The notes: generated by a model from the sequence alone, not told the origin. A stretch of DNA of 56,043 bases from Thermotogae bacterium (GCA_026988035.1 JALSLY010000041.1:1-56043); one strand, 5' to 3'. Numbered from the stretch's first letter, positions 27,201-36,441 are shown. Translations and numbers: made by a program.

Positions 27201-27816
27201 TAGCACGTTTAGACTTGAGATTAAGGGATCTCATTGTTCGCTCTACCTCTGAAATCACATCGTTCAATCTGTTCAAGTTTTCTTGCACTTCAGCAAGCTT
27301 TGAAAGTGTTTCCAACTTTCGAGCTTTATAGACCGCAACGCCCGCCGCTTCCTCAACAAGTGTTTTTATTTGCTCAGGAGAGGAATTGACCAGCTGAGAG
27401 ATCTCACCTTGGCCAACGATGGAATAAAGATCCCGACCTGTGCCAGTTCCCATGAAAATCTTGGAAATGTCTTTTAATCTTGAAGGAGAACCATTCAAGA
27501 AATACGTGTTTTTGCCCTCCGCGTTGTACACTCTTTCAACAACTATTTCTCGAGAACCATCAGAGAAGAAAGCCTTGACAGACGCCTTTTCGGCTCGCTT
27601 AATGTTGGGAGATCCAGCATAAAGCACATCTGCACTTGTAGACATTCTTAAACGAGTATTGGCTCTTTCACCAAAAAGCCATCTCACAGCATCTACCACG
27701 TTAGACTTGCCAGAACCATTTGGCCCAACAATACAGGTTATGCCTTTTGGAATTTCAAAACTTGCTGTTGTGCCAAATGACTTAAATCCGCTAAGTTCTA
27801 ATTTCACAAGTCGCAT
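24292..27816 (-). CDS. smc: Chromosome segregation protein SMC
   Basis: A 1174-residue SMC ATPase. Walker A is GPNGSGKSNVVDAVRW near residue 32, the hinge lies around residues 500-640 (VDVVANLIDVP, TGGS), two long coiled coils flank it, and the C-terminal head has the signature YTLSGGERSLVGLAL and Walker B FYILDEVDAALDD. It condenses and aligns chromosomes with ScpAB, which are not in this window. The ATG overlaps the radical SAM gene by 13 bases; rnc and smc adjacency is widespread in bacteria. Confidence 0.97.
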   Translation of the reverse strand: MRLVKLELSGFKSFGTTASFEIPKGITCIVGPNGSGKSNVVDAVRWLFGERANTRLRMSTSADVLYAGSPNIKRAEKASVKAFFSDGSREIVVERVYNAEGKNTYFLNGSPSRLKDISKIFMGTGTGRDLYSIVGQGEISQLVNSSPEQIKTLVEEAAGVAVYKARKLETLSKLAEVQENLNRLNDVISEVERTMRSLNLKSKRAKRYREYEEALNLRKRKYFGHFFSLNSAKLKEVEGEMTKISETIETLQKELYEFEIQFSELKELSSSVEEEIKRFESELEKYREREKTLSNLKEMYSSKLSRDRSVYVELGTKKDSMRSELDRNFKRLEELKRLINSLEEENKKFSSQLKKLEKIHSDKTEEISRSERERTEIETRISRLTKERNSLEVAKDKAMESIKDLTQRFKVVESQIIEKRAKGEKLQKDLDNVTSEESRAISTLEKHNKKLNELDDKRKKIENAIMALRKRRDSLNSERMELTSKREILKRNVEEYAGYSKAVRTVMSTHVDGVVDVVANLIDVPRDIEMAVSVLLGGRAQNIVVESSDAAKQCVEVLKRANAGRATFIPLDIVDLREPSMEASIMSAPGMIGYAFKLVRASKGYEKLVNFLFRKDLIVETLDHAISLRKMKDLRARIVSLDGQLIASSGTITGGSAERTDLVSHRRLLKDIESKLLRISAELKEVDAKIADMEVSREIAFKEKNDLERALLKENLALNNSRNDREGLLAQLASLQKEVEELEKFKKDYTRRIEKGKTIVDSSDKRIKEIDLETSELENKLKGDSTESLRRHQEIEKLQEEMIDLKMKINSVLERASGYRKESLRLSDRVDEINIEVSETNVKLEKIAKDIEQTQERLGAVERDLNSVRRDTEELFRRSKSSKGSRNETLKKLESLEKGANSRRKKLEKLREKLHVLELEKVSLDSSVENSLKELIEAGGSKDEVQTISEEELQVLASEIEEYERKMKFLGPVDLSAIEEYATVEKRHSDLMTQKSDLEKSYSSLEDVIKRTDEEARSLLIKTLDKINENFKNMISILFMEGSGYLSFVGEGDVLDSPVEINIKLPGKRVQKLYTLSGGERSLVGLALIFSLLMITPSAFYILDEVDAALDDFSTQRFVNLLSEYSKSSNFLIMSHNKIVMEKADTLYGITMVNGSSTVIPVELSEFSETNAEA

Positions 27817-28787
27817 CGGGCCATCTCCTTAAGTGAATGAACGTACTTCAAAAGCCATTCGTCAAAAGCAATCTTACCAGCTTTTCCCTCAACTATAATT
27901 CGATCAGATGGTAAGAACTCCAGCTCGAGATCACGATTTCTTCCAATGATTTGGGATCTTAAACGCGGAGGCCCAAAAACTCTTTTGGCTTCAGTTAAGA
28001 TCAAATATTTCCTATAAAGCATAGATCTTGCCATTTCACCAAAAGCTGGGTGAAATGGACCCCCAACAACATTTTTTAAGGTTTCTGCATCTTGATACAT
28101 TCCGATTCTTTCGATAAGTATTTTACCATTCAAAAAGACAGCTATCATGTCAGAGACCCAATCTAAAGCCTCTTTAAGAGATTGTGGAACATAGTAACCG
28201 TTCAAGTACTTTTGTTCCAACTCTGTATTTTTTAAAACAAGAGTAGGATGAATACGCACGCCATTTGGCATTAAACTCGCAACTTCGAAGGATGAGAAAA
28301 GGGACTTGGATTTGGTATCCTTAGGAAGGGCAGTCATGAGATGAACGGAAACCTTAATGCCAGCGTTTTTCAACATTTTCACGGCTTTTTGAACATCTTC
28401 AGCAGTATGTCTTCGCCTTGAAGCATTTAAGACATCTTGGCACATCGACTGTGCTCCAATCTCAACACTTACTACACCATTGGCTTTCAAAAAATCCACG
28501 TCTTTTATCTCATCCGGACGTGTAGACAGCCTTATACCTCTCATTCCCAATTTCTTAACACATTTGTGTGATTTCTCCAATATATCTCTCCAATTTTCAA
28601 TAGCAGTAAAAGTACCACCGTAAAGTGCAAGCTCGGAATTCTCATCTCCGTGATAGAATTTGTACGCTTTGTAAATCTCATCTGTCACAGATTTGGGAAA
28701 GGATTTCATTGTCGCCATCCATTCATTGCAAAAGACGCACCTATACTGGCATCCTGCATTTGGAAAAAAGATCGGAACAACTTTCAA
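27804..28787 (-). CDS. Elp3-like radical SAM protein without acetyltransferase domain
   Basis: A 327-residue radical SAM enzyme. The cluster motif C13-x3-C17-x2-C20 (GCQYRCVFC) is at the very N-terminus, followed by LALYGGTFTAI and a glycine-rich SAM region; VSVEIGAQSMCQDVL and GIKVSVHLMTALPKDT match the Elp3/YhcC-type barrel. The GNAT domain of Elp3 is absent. The position between rnc and smc suggests a tRNA or other RNA-linked modification, but the reaction is not known. It overlaps rnc by four bases and smc by thirteen. Confidence 0.85.
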   Translation of the reverse strand: MKVVPIFFPNAGCQYRCVFCNEWMATMKSFPKSVTDEIYKAYKFYHGDENSELALYGGTFTAIENWRDILEKSHKCVKKLGMRGIRLSTRPDEIKDVDFLKANGVVSVEIGAQSMCQDVLNASRRRHTAEDVQKAVKMLKNAGIKVSVHLMTALPKDTKSKSLFSSFEVASLMPNGVRIHPTLVLKNTELEQKYLNGYYVPQSLKEALDWVSDMIAVFLNGKILIERIGMYQDAETLKNVVGGPFHPAFGEMARSMLYRKYLILTEAKRVFGPPRLRSQIIGRNRDLELEFLPSDRIIVEGKAGKIAFDEWLLKYVHSLKEMARCDL

Positions 28788-29479
28788 AGCCCTTTAAGCC
28801 TCCTAAGAGCTATCTTTGCTGCCATTTGTTCAGCAGATTTCTTGGAGCGACCGTTTCCACGTCCGTAAGAGACTCCCTCAATTTTTACCTCAAATGTGTA
28901 AGTTTTTTTATGCGCAGGGCCTCTTTCATCAATCAATATGTATTCCGGCAAAACGCCAAAATGTTCTTGAGTGTACTCTTGAAGATCGGTTTTATAATCG
29001 AAAAAGAGCCTTCTCTCAGCGACAGCTTTTATTTTTTCTGTGAGAAGTTTTGAAACAAGAGTGTAAGCAACTTCAAATCCGTAATTTAGAAAAACGGCAG
29101 CTACCGTTGATTCAAAAACGTCTGCAAAAATAGATTCCATATCCTCTTCAGATGCCGATTCTAAACTCTTACCCGTAAGGATCATATTGGAAAGACCGAT
29201 CTCTTTGCTCACGTCAGATAATACTGGTTCGCTTCCAACTACTGCTTTTATTTTAGCCATTTCTCCTTCTGGCATGTGGGCGAAAAGCTCAAAAGTTCGA
29301 TGAGCTATGACAAATCCAACAATAGAGTCTCCGAGAAATTCCAAACGCTCGTATGAGGCTGTTCCCTTTTCGTTAGCATACGAACTGTGAGTCAATGCCC
29401 ATTCAAAATAGTGAGGGAATAAGGGCGTTTCTTTTAGTCCAAGCAACTTAAGTATGCGAGAAAGTAATTCGGGGTTCAT
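28784..29479 (-). CDS. rnc: Ribonuclease III
   Basis: A 231-residue double-strand-specific RNase. The catalytic signature ERLEFLGDS spans residues 44-52 and the second metal-site segment FADVFESTVAAVFLNYG is near residue 120. A dsRNA-binding domain follows from about residue 157 (DLQEYTQEHFG…YTFEVKIEG…GRGNGRSKKSAEQMAAKIAL). It processes rRNA and mRNAs. Start and stop overlap neighbouring genes by four bases each. Confidence 0.97.
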   Translation of the reverse strand: MNPELLSRILKLLGLKETPLFPHYFEWALTHSSYANEKGTASYERLEFLGDSIVGFVIAHRTFELFAHMPEGEMAKIKAVVGSEPVLSDVSKEIGLSNMILTGKSLESASEEDMESIFADVFESTVAAVFLNYGFEVAYTLVSKLLTEKIKAVAERRLFFDYKTDLQEYTQEHFGVLPEYILIDERGPAHKKTYTFEVKIEGVSYGRGNGRSKKSAEQMAAKIALRRLKGL

Positions 29480-30201
29480 GCCTTTTGATCCCTTTTGAAG
29501 AACGCTGTTGCGCGTTCAACTTCATTGGTTATGATCGCATGCGCACCATGTTTTTTGGCAAATTCCATATCCATTTTTGTGTTGACATCCCAAAATACTA
29601 TTTTTATTCCATGTTTTCGGGCAAATTCAAGAAAATTATCAAAACCTTCAAAATTCGCAGCGACAATGGGTATGTTATAGGAAAAAGTCTTGATTTTCAA
29701 ACTGAGTTCCATGCAAGCTTTTAAATTCTTCGCATGCTCCTCGCCAAAAAGCATTCCTATTTTCGCATTTTCATCCATTTCTCTCACGTGCACAAGAGTT
29801 GAGTGATTGAAAGATGAAAACCAAACCCTTTCCGGATTATTTCGATTGGTAAGTTCCAGAACTTTTTCCACAAGAGAAGGATAAGATACAACGTTCGTTT
29901 TCAATTCGATGTTAATGATCGAGTCTAAAGGTAGCACTTGAAATACTTCATCAAGAGTAGGCATTTTTTGACCCATGGAATTATGCCTTTCGATCTCATC
30001 AAAAGTTGCTTCCTTTATATTTATATGTTTGTTGTACGTGCGGTACAAACTTTCATCATGGCACACAACCATTTTGCCGTCTTTTGTGAGATGTACATCC
30101 AATTCTACACCATCTGCTCCGTAATCGATAGCTTTTTCGAAAGCTAAGACGGTGTTTTCTGGATACATTCCAGAATATCCTCTATGAGCCAGTACGATCA
30201 T
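29476..30201 (-). CDS. Cytoplasmic glycerophosphodiester phosphodiesterase
   Basis: A 241-residue GDPD enzyme with no signal peptide, unlike the exported relative at 17521. Motifs LAHRGYSGMYPENTV, GVELDVHLTKDGKMVVCHD and INIELKTN carry the catalytic His pair and metal ligands; a late VFWDVNT and AIITNEV complete the barrel. I start at ATG 30201, preceded by GGAGGTGTG; a 22-codon upstream extension of the frame lies within thyX. It would release glycerol-3-phosphate from internal or imported diesters. Confidence 0.9.
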   Translation of the reverse strand: MIVLAHRGYSGMYPENTVLAFEKAIDYGADGVELDVHLTKDGKMVVCHDESLYRTYNKHINIKEATFDEIERHNSMGQKMPTLDEVFQVLPLDSIINIELKTNVVSYPSLVEKVLELTNRNNPERVWFSSFNHSTLVHVREMDENAKIGMLFGEEHAKNLKACMELSLKIKTFSYNIPIVAANFEGFDNFLEFARKHGIKIVFWDVNTKMDMEFAKKHGAHAIITNEVERATAFFKRDQKA

Positions 30202-30203
30202 CG

Positions 30204-30833
30204 TCACACCTCCAAAACATTTCCTTTGTATGCATAGCGAATAAAAGACTCGTACGTCAACGGACAATTTTCATTGAAGAATTTTGCAATCGCCATCGCA
30301 TATTTCCTAATTTCGTACTGCGCATGTTTATCAGCGCGAAGATTTAGAAAATTCATGAGACTTCGCGCATTAACAGTCCAGTACCATTGAGTGTACAGGC
30401 TCATGGGGAGTACCATACGCGCCACTTCGCGCTTTACTCCAGATCTTAGAAGAATTTTGTAAGTTTCAAAAGCATCGTGCATGGCACTTCTCATAATCTC
30501 TACACTCTCGCCGGCTCTCACCTTGTCTGGAAGATAGAATTCCTCTTCAAACTCTGTAAAACGGCCTGAACGCTCAGAAAATGAACCAATTCTATGTCGA
30601 AACCATTGTCTTGCCACAAATATTGGAGCTTTCACGTAAAAAGTAAAGACGATATGTTCAAATGGGGATTCATGTCCGTTCATCATTAAAATTTTTATGA
30701 GATTCTTATCTCCCTCAGGACTTGATTCAGACATATACGATATCCTTGCAGCCCTTATAGCAGCTTTATCACTTCCGAAAATGTCGATCAATTCAACAAA
30801 ACCTTTGTCTAAAACGTCAATCTTTTTCTGCAC
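30204..30833 (-). CDS. thyX: Flavin-dependent thymidylate synthase ThyX
   Basis: A 209-residue FAD-dependent thymidylate synthase making dTMP from dUMP with methylenetetrahydrofolate and NADPH. The ThyX signature RHR-x7-S is present as [14 protein letters not shown], with Ser in place of the usual Asn in the NE part. [17 protein letters not shown] and [18 protein letters not shown] are the other conserved blocks. GTG start after GGAGGG, overlapping the regulator gene by 17 bases. Confidence 0.94.
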   Translation of the reverse strand: MQKKIDVLDKGFVELIDIFGSDKAAIRAARISYMSESSPEGDKNLIKILMMNGHESPFEHIVFTFYVKAPIFVARQWFRHRIGSFSERSGRFTEFEEEFYLPDKVRAGESVEIMRSAMHDAFETYKILLRSGVKREVARMVLPMSLYTQWYWTVNARSLMNFLNLRADKHAQYEIRKYAMAIAKFFNENCPLTYESFIRYAYKGNVLEV

Positions 30834-32142
30834 TTTCTTCCCTCCATTGATTCAACTTGTTGTGCAAGGTACTCAATCCAATGCCAAGAACCTTGGCACT
30901 TTGAGTTTTGTTTCCATTGAAATGCTCAAGAGTAGCTTCTATTAAAAGCCTTTCCGCATCTTCCAATTTCATGCCAATGGGTATTTGAATATGACTTGTT
31001 TTAGATCCCATAACCTTGGGAGGAAGGTCATTCACATCTACCTTGTCGTTTTTTGAAAAAACTATCGCAGATCTCACTATGTTTTGAAGCTCACGTACAT
31101 TACCAGGGAAAGGATATTCTTTTAAAACTTCTACGGCTCTTTCGGTGAAGGGCTTAAATTTCATCCCCATTTGATTCGCAAAAATTCGCGAAAAGTGATC
31201 GACAAGCATGGAGATATCTTCAGTTCTCTCTCTAAGAGGAGGTACTTCTATCTTAACTACATTAATTCTGTAATAAAGATCTTCCCTGAAGTTCCCACTT
31301 TCAACTTCTTCTTCAAGTCCTTTATTAGTAGCAGATATCACACGAACATCCACTTGATTCGACTTAACGCCTCCAAGCCTTTCTATTTCTGAAGTTTCGA
31401 GCACTCTTAACAGTTTAACTTGTACTGCCTTAGGAAGATCACCGATTTCGTCCAAAAAAAGCACGCCTTTATCCGCAAGTTCAAATTTCCCGGGTTTTGA
31501 TTTTGTTGCACCAGTAAAGGCACCCTTTTCATATCCAAAGAGTTCAGATTCAAAAAGATCCGACGGTATCGCTCCACAATTCACCGCCACGAAAGGACCT
31601 TTTGATCGGTCGCTTAGCTCCCATATGGATCGTGCTACCAGCTCTTTGCCTGTTCCGGATTCTCCTTCTATGAGAACGGTGATATTTCTCGAAGCGATAG
31701 TTTTAATCTCGTCTCTCAGCTTCCTCATTGCTGGACTTTCACCCACCAATTTCGTCGGCAATTTTAAAGAAAGGTTTTCGATCTTAAGAGCACGGCTTTC
31801 CAAAGCACGGCCAACTTCAGTTGTGAGACTAGCAAGCTCAAAAGGTTTAGGCATGAAATTGAAAGCTCCCATTTGTACAGCTTTAACCGCAACATTTATG
31901 TCCCCATGTGCACTGATGACGATGACTGCTGATCTCTCAAGTAATTTTTCCATAATGTCCATCCCATTACCATCTGGAAGCATAATATCCAGAATAACAA
32001 GGTCATAATCGCTTTCACGTATGGATTTCAAAGCATCAGCAATAGTTTTCACACCTTTTACTTTGTACTTCTCTATTTTTAAAGCTTTACATATCAATTG
32101 ATTTAAGCTTTCATCGTCTTCGACAACAAGTATCTCAGCCAT
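30817..32142 (-). CDS. NtrC-family sigma-54-dependent response regulator
   Basis: A roughly 441-residue three-domain activator. The receiver domain has the acidic pair near residue 9-10 and phospho-acceptor D52 ([12 protein letters not shown]). The AAA+ domain has Walker [16 protein letters not shown], the sigma-54 contact loop GAFTGA and Walker [12 protein letters not shown] Fis-type helix-turn-helix closes it ([23 protein letters not shown]). The intact GAFTGA loop implies that an RpoN exists in this organism. ATG at 32142 follows GGTGA; the frame overlaps the kinase gene by 8 bases. The kinase is its probable partner. Target promoters were not identified. Confidence 0.93.
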   Translation of the reverse strand: MAEILVVEDDESLNQLICKALKIEKYKVKGVKTIADALKSIRESDYDLVILDIMLPDGNGMDIMEKLLERSAVIVISAHGDINVAVKAVQMGAFNFMPKPFELASLTTEVGRALESRALKIENLSLKLPTKLVGESPAMRKLRDEIKTIASRNITVLIEGESGTGKELVARSIWELSDRSKGPFVAVNCGAIPSDLFESELFGYEKGAFTGATKSKPGKFELADKGVLFLDEIGDLPKAVQVKLLRVLETSEIERLGGVKSNQVDVRVISATNKGLEEEVESGNFREDLYYRINVVKIEVPPLRERTEDISMLVDHFSRIFANQMGMKFKPFTERAVEVLKEYPFPGNVRELQNIVRSAIVFSKNDKVDVNDLPPKVMGSKTSHIQIPIGMKLEDAERLLIEATLEHFNGNKTQSAKVLGIGLSTLHNKLNQWREESAEKD

Positions 32143-33499
32143 CTTCATCACCAACTATTGGAATTTGCATTTCCACGACGGTTCCTTCACCTTCTACGCT
32201 TTTCACATTAACTTTACCACCATGAGAGTTTATGACTCTCTTAACTATACTCATTCCCAAGCCTGTTCCTCCTCTTTTGAGAGTGAAAAACGGTTCGAAA
32301 ACATAATCAACGGAATCCGGAGGTATCCCAATGCCATTATCCGCGAAGGTTAGAAGAGCACTGTTCGAATCTTTCCTAACTTTCACCTCGATTTTTCCTT
32401 TTTCCTTACAAGCATCCATTCCATTCACGAGCACATTTAAAAAAGCAGAATTCAGTGCGTTTACATCTCCAAGTACTGGTATCGTTTCTTCTTCTTGATT
32501 CAGCTCAATTTCAATTTTGCGATCTCGAGCACGTATCCTAGCTAATTTCACAGATTCCTTCACCACATCCACAATATTTATGGGTTTAAGCTCAAAGTGA
32601 GGATTCGAAAACTCAAGAAATCCTCTGGATCTTTCTTCAACACGTCTAACTTCTTTATCCAAAACTTCGAGTGTTTCAGCCACGTCTGGATCTACATTAC
32701 CAAGCTGGCGTTTCAAAAGCTGAACAGAGAGTTTGAGAGAAGCTATAGGAGTTTTTATCTCATGAGCAACTGAAGCGGTCATTTTCCCCAAAAGAGCAAG
32801 ATTTTCAGCCCGCGTTAGAGCATTTTCAAGATTCGAAACCTCGGTAACATCATTTAAGACATAAAGCGTGGCAAACTTATTGGATAGTTCCATGGGCACT
32901 TCACGAACCACAAGTCGTTTCCCGATTTTTTTTGCCAGAATAACCCTTTTTGTTTCGTCAAAGATTATGCCGTAAAATCTTAAGAAATCGTTGAATTTTT
33001 TGTTTTTCCATTCGGATCTGCGAGTCGAAAATATCTTTTCCGCTCCCCCGTTCATCATAAGAATCTCCCCTGTATCCATTGCAATGATAAGTCCCTCTTC
33101 CAAAGATTCGACTATGTTTTTATATTCGTTATATGTTTCTAAAAGTCCGCCACGCTCTCTGTTCAAAGTCTCAGCAAGTCTGTCCACTTCTTTAAGAATA
33201 TCACCCAGTTCACCGGTCAGTCCAAACACTCGTGCTGGTTTCAGTGTAAGAATTGTGCGTCTTACACGGTTCATAAGGGATATTAACGGCCTATCAAGAA
33301 ATTGAAAAACAAAAATAGCCGAGACGAAATATACGACAAAATCAAGCGCAGCAATGATTATCCAATAAACAAGGGAAGGAGGGAAAAACGCAATATAGAT
33401 GAAGAATTCCACCGCTACAACAAGTGAAATCGAAAAAACAAGCGTCTTTATCCCCACGGATGTGTGACTTTCGGCTTTAGAAAAAGGCCATAGTCTCAC
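32135..33499 (-). CDS. Membrane histidine kinase (NtrB-like, PAS domain)
   Basis: A 454-residue sensor kinase. Two adjacent N-terminal membrane helices (about residues 18-62) leave almost no periplasmic loop, so it probably senses in the cytoplasm or membrane. A HAMP-like linker and a PAS domain follow (MDTGEILMMNGGAEKIF). HisKA has the phospho-site ASVAHEIKTPIASL, and HATPase has the N box FLNVLVNGMDA, G1 DNGIGIP and G2 GGTGLGMSIV. It is cotranscribed with the sigma-54 regulator. Confidence 0.92.
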   Translation of the reverse strand: MRLWPFSKAESHTSVGIKTLVFSISLVVAVEFFIYIAFFPPSLVYWIIIAALDFVVYFVSAIFVFQFLDRPLISLMNRVRRTILTLKPARVFGLTGELGDILKEVDRLAETLNRERGGLLETYNEYKNIVESLEEGLIIAMDTGEILMMNGGAEKIFSTRRSEWKNKKFNDFLRFYGIIFDETKRVILAKKIGKRLVVREVPMELSNKFATLYVLNDVTEVSNLENALTRAENLALLGKMTASVAHEIKTPIASLKLSVQLLKRQLGNVDPDVAETLEVLDKEVRRVEERSRGFLEFSNPHFELKPINIVDVVKESVKLARIRARDRKIEIELNQEEETIPVLGDVNALNSAFLNVLVNGMDACKEKGKIEVKVRKDSNSALLTFADNGIGIPPDSVDYVFEPFFTLKRGGTGLGMSIVKRVINSHGGKVNVKSVEGEGTVVEMQIPIVGDEDG

Positions 33500-33503
33500 T
33501 TGT

Positions 33504-34205
33504 TTACATCACCATTCCGCCATCTACATTAATAACTTGTCCCGTCACATATGAAGCTGCATCTGAAATCAGAAAGCTCACAACTTTAGCAACTTCTTCT
33601 GGTTTCCCGTATCTTCCAAGTGGAATCATTTGCAAATATTGAGATTTGTGGACTTCATCTAATCCCGAAGTCATATCAGTTTCTATGAATCCCGGAGCTA
33701 CAGCGTTAATTCGGACTTTTTTCTTGGCATACTCTTTAGCTACACTCTTTGTAAAAGCTATGATTCCACCTTTTGAAGCGGCGTAATTTGATTGTCCCAC
33801 TGAACCTACGAGCCCTACTATGGAGGCGATGTTGACGATCGCACCTTTGTTCTTAAGCATGTCGTGTATCACTGCACGTGTCATTTGAAAAGTTCCCGTA
33901 AGGTTAACATCTATGACCCTTGACCACTCGTCATCTTTCATTCGAAGAAGAAGATCATCCGCCACTACGCCGGCATTGTTTACCAAAGCTTTGATCGTCC
34001 CAAGCTCTCTTGCTGTTTTTACAGTTGCATCGACATCAGATAGATGCCTAACATCTGCTTTAATCGCATGCGCGTTTGTTCCTTCCAACTTCCCAAGTGA
34101 ATGAACATAAGTCGCAACAACAGTGTAGCCATCTTCTAACAATTTTTGAACTATGGCGAATCCTATTCCTCTACTTCCTCCTGTTACGATCGCAACATTT
34201 GCCAT
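33504..34205 (-). CDS. fabG: 3-oxoacyl-ACP reductase-type short-chain dehydrogenase
   Basis: A 233-residue SDR. The cofactor loop is TGGSRGIGFAI, the structural NNAG motif is present, and the catalytic Ser-Tyr-Lys are seen in NIASIVG and YAASK. The C-terminus GGMVM and the PEEVAKVVSFLISDAASYVTGQVINVDGG block are typical of FabG. It probably reduces 3-oxoacyl-ACP with NADPH. No other fatty acid synthesis gene is adjacent, so a different ketone substrate remains possible. Confidence 0.87.
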   Translation of the reverse strand: MANVAIVTGGSRGIGFAIVQKLLEDGYTVVATYVHSLGKLEGTNAHAIKADVRHLSDVDATVKTARELGTIKALVNNAGVVADDLLLRMKDDEWSRVIDVNLTGTFQMTRAVIHDMLKNKGAIVNIASIVGLVGSVGQSNYAASKGGIIAFTKSVAKEYAKKKVRINAVAPGFIETDMTSGLDEVHKSQYLQMIPLGRYGKPEEVAKVVSFLISDAASYVTGQVINVDGGMVM

Positions 34206-34207
34206 GT

Positions 34208-34981
34208 TTAAACCTCCAATCTAATTTCTGCCTTCGCACGAAGTTTCAGGAGATCAACTGCTTTAATGCCCCTTGAGAAAATCTCAACATATCCCCCAAT
34301 TCCTTCACGTATCACAAGTTCTCCATCTCCTCCGTCCCGCTCATCAAAGCCAACAAGTGCAGCTTTTTTGTTTACTTTGATTTGATCACCCATTTCCACG
34401 CCAATACGATTCAAAAACTCAAGAGGTACGTTTGTTTCTACACATCCCAAACCGTTTATAAAAGCAACTTCTCCTTCAATAGCGCCATTTCCCACCACTC
34501 GAGCTTGCTTGTGTTTTAAGCTATAATACGTCATGTACAGATCTCCAACTTTTCCAAAGTCCATTCCTGCTGCGAGTTTCACGGTTATTGGAACGAGGAT
34601 ATCCATCGTGGTTCGCATAAAAGAAGGAGAGAATCCCCTTGGCATATCTATTTGTCTTATCTGGTGAATTCCGAATCTTTCTATTACCGAAGTGAATACA
34701 CCATTGTCAAAACCAACAAAGATTTTTCCATCTTTTGTGATCATCGCAATTGGTACATGCGAACTTTCATTAAAACTATTAACACAGGCAAGAAAAACTG
34801 TATCTTTCTCCATGTGAAAAGCAAAACGTTCAAGTACATCTGAAGCTGTGTAAACGTCACCAACATTTATCGGATCGAAAATCCTTACCACTTTCTGATC
34901 AGGAGCAAGAGACATGAGTTTGGCACTTACGATCTCTGAGAAAAGTTCATCACGCCCATGATCGCTGACAATAGCTATCAC
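34208..34981 (-). CDS. Divergent SAM hydrolase/hydroxide adenosyltransferase (DUF62) family protein
   Basis: A 257-residue protein with the two-domain layout of the SAM hydroxide adenosyltransferase family. It opens IAIVSDHGRDELFSEIV where family members have TDFG-x-x-D; FVGFDNGVFTSVIERFG replaces the usual PDNGLL, and VNSFNESSH stands where VDPGVG is expected. The C-terminal barrel has AFINGLGCVETNVP, close to the family's D-x-F-GN-xxTNI. The changes at active-site blocks suggest altered activity. It lies two bases from both neighbours in the string. Confidence 0.68.
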   Translation of the reverse strand: MIAIVSDHGRDELFSEIVSAKLMSLAPDQKVVRIFDPINVGDVYTASDVLERFAFHMEKDTVFLACVNSFNESSHVPIAMITKDGKIFVGFDNGVFTSVIERFGIHQIRQIDMPRGFSPSFMRTTMDILVPITVKLAAGMDFGKVGDLYMTYYSLKHKQARVVGNGAIEGEVAFINGLGCVETNVPLEFLNRIGVEMGDQIKVNKKAALVGFDERDGGDGELVIREGIGGYVEIFSRGIKAVDLLKLRAKAEIRLEV

Positions 34982-34983
34982 AA

Positions 34984-36348
34984 TTAAGCCTCCTTTTTAG
35001 CCACATTTGCGGCAACCAATATGGGATCCCAAACTGGTGCAAAAGGTGGAGCATATGAAAGATCCAAACTCGACAAAGTCTCAAGATCCATGCTAGTTGT
35101 TATGGCAGATGAGAGCACGTCTATGCGTTTGGAAATGTTAGAACCAGTCATTTGAGCTCCAAGAATCTTCCCAGTTCCACGCTCATAAATGAGCATCACG
35201 TGAACGGGAGCGCTACCTGGATAATAATGTGCCTTGGATCTTGAATGTACAAGTGCCATTCCAGCTTTGAAATGCTTTGAAGCTTCCTCATAAGTCAAGC
35301 CAGTTCTGGCATATTCAAGGTCGAAAATTTTGGTAACAGTCGTTCCAAGAACTCCCTTGAACTCCTCAAAACCTCCAGCAGCATTTTTCCCGGCTATCCT
35401 TCCCATTTTGTTTGCAGTTGTTCCAAGTGGTACGTAAACTTCTTCGCCTGTCAGCCTATTCTGAGTTGTAGCACAATCACCACACGAATAAATACCTTCA
35501 AAGTTTGTTCTCATTTTCGAATCAACTGATACAGCGTTTTGAACTCCCAGCCTAATACCACACGATTTGGCAAGTTCTACTTCAGGCGTTATGCCTACAG
35601 CCACAATCAACATATCTGTTTCTATTATTCCATTTGTTGTACTCAAGCGTACAGATTTTTCCCCACCTTCAACAAATTTGAGCTGTGTAGAAGTCATAAC
35701 TTTAACATGGTTTTTATTTAATTCTTCCTCTATAAATTCACTCATTGGAGGATCAGCTTTTGGCATCACATGATTCATCATTTCAACGATCACTACGCTT
35801 ATTCCATTGGCTGCAATAGCTTCAGCCATTTCCAGCCCTATGTATCCCCCGCCCAAGATAACTGCATCCTTTGGAGCGCTATTTTTAATGAACTTCTTAA
35901 GTCTTATGGCATCTCCAAGTGTTCTAATGCTAAAGACCCTATCGTCGATTTCCAAGCCATCTATTGATGGAATAAAAGAACGAGCGCCTGTGGAAATGAT
36001 CAATTTATCAAAATGCACATAGCTTTCTTCAAGAGATTCCAAATTTTTCACACTTAAAGTTTTATTTGCTGGATCTATTGATGTAACTTCATGAAGAGTT
36101 CTTACATCTACTCCCTTACTTTTTCTAAAAGCTTCCGGTATGAATATGATGAGATCCTTATAACTTTTAGTAATTCCTTCAACGTAATATGGAATCCCAC
36201 ATCCGCCGTAGGAGATAAATCTATCCTTCTCAAATAAAACCACCTTGAGATCATTCTTTTTTCTTACCGCGGCTGCGGCAGCACTTGTCCCAGCAGCCAC
36301 CCCTCCTATTACAGCCACGTTAACTTTTTCTTCTCTCACATTCATCAC
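34984..36348 (-). CDS. CoA-disulfide reductase/NADH oxidase-type flavoprotein
   Basis: A 454-residue pyridine nucleotide-disulfide oxidoreductase. FAD site IGGVAAGTSAAAAAVR, the single redox cysteine C50 in SYGGCGIPYY, NAD site ILGGGYIGLEMAEAI and the second FAD motif YSCGDCA are all present. A single active cysteine indicates the CoA-disulfide reductase/NADH oxidase group, which handles oxygen or thiol stress. GTG 36339 after GAGGTG is a plausible alternative start. It is the first gene of the long minus-strand string. Confidence 0.9.
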   Translation of the reverse strand: MMNVREEKVNVAVIGGVAAGTSAAAAAVRKKNDLKVVLFEKDRFISYGGCGIPYYVEGITKSYKDLIIFIPEAFRKSKGVDVRTLHEVTSIDPANKTLSVKNLESLEESYVHFDKLIISTGARSFIPSIDGLEIDDRVFSIRTLGDAIRLKKFIKNSAPKDAVILGGGYIGLEMAEAIAANGISVVIVEMMNHVMPKADPPMSEFIEEELNKNHVKVMTSTQLKFVEGGEKSVRLSTTNGIIETDMLIVAVGITPEVELAKSCGIRLGVQNAVSVDSKMRTNFEGIYSCGDCATTQNRLTGEEVYVPLGTTANKMGRIAGKNAAGGFEEFKGVLGTTVTKIFDLEYARTGLTYEEASKHFKAGMALVHSRSKAHYYPGSAPVHVMLIYERGTGKILGAQMTGSNISKRIDVLSSAITTSMDLETLSSLDLSYAPPFAPVWDPILVAANVAKKEA

Positions 36349-36377
36349 CTCATTGAATTATATCATCTGCGCTCGAA

Positions 36378-36418
36378 CCATAAAAATACCACCGTGACCC
36401 TTAATGGACCTCCGGTGG
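36378..36418 (-). terminator. Terminator of the Cache chemoreceptor gene
   Basis: On the minus strand, CCACCG pairs with CGGTGG across a loop of about 18 bases and is followed by TATTTTTATGG. It separates the chemoreceptor gene from the 14-gene string. Confidence 0.55.
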
Positions 36419-36441
36419 CATAAACTATTTAAAACTCTTCT

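Noticed and set aside
34208-34981. SAM-dependent fluorinase
   Set aside because: The fluorinase-specific loop cannot be seen, and DUF62 homologues with hydroxide as nucleophile are far more common.
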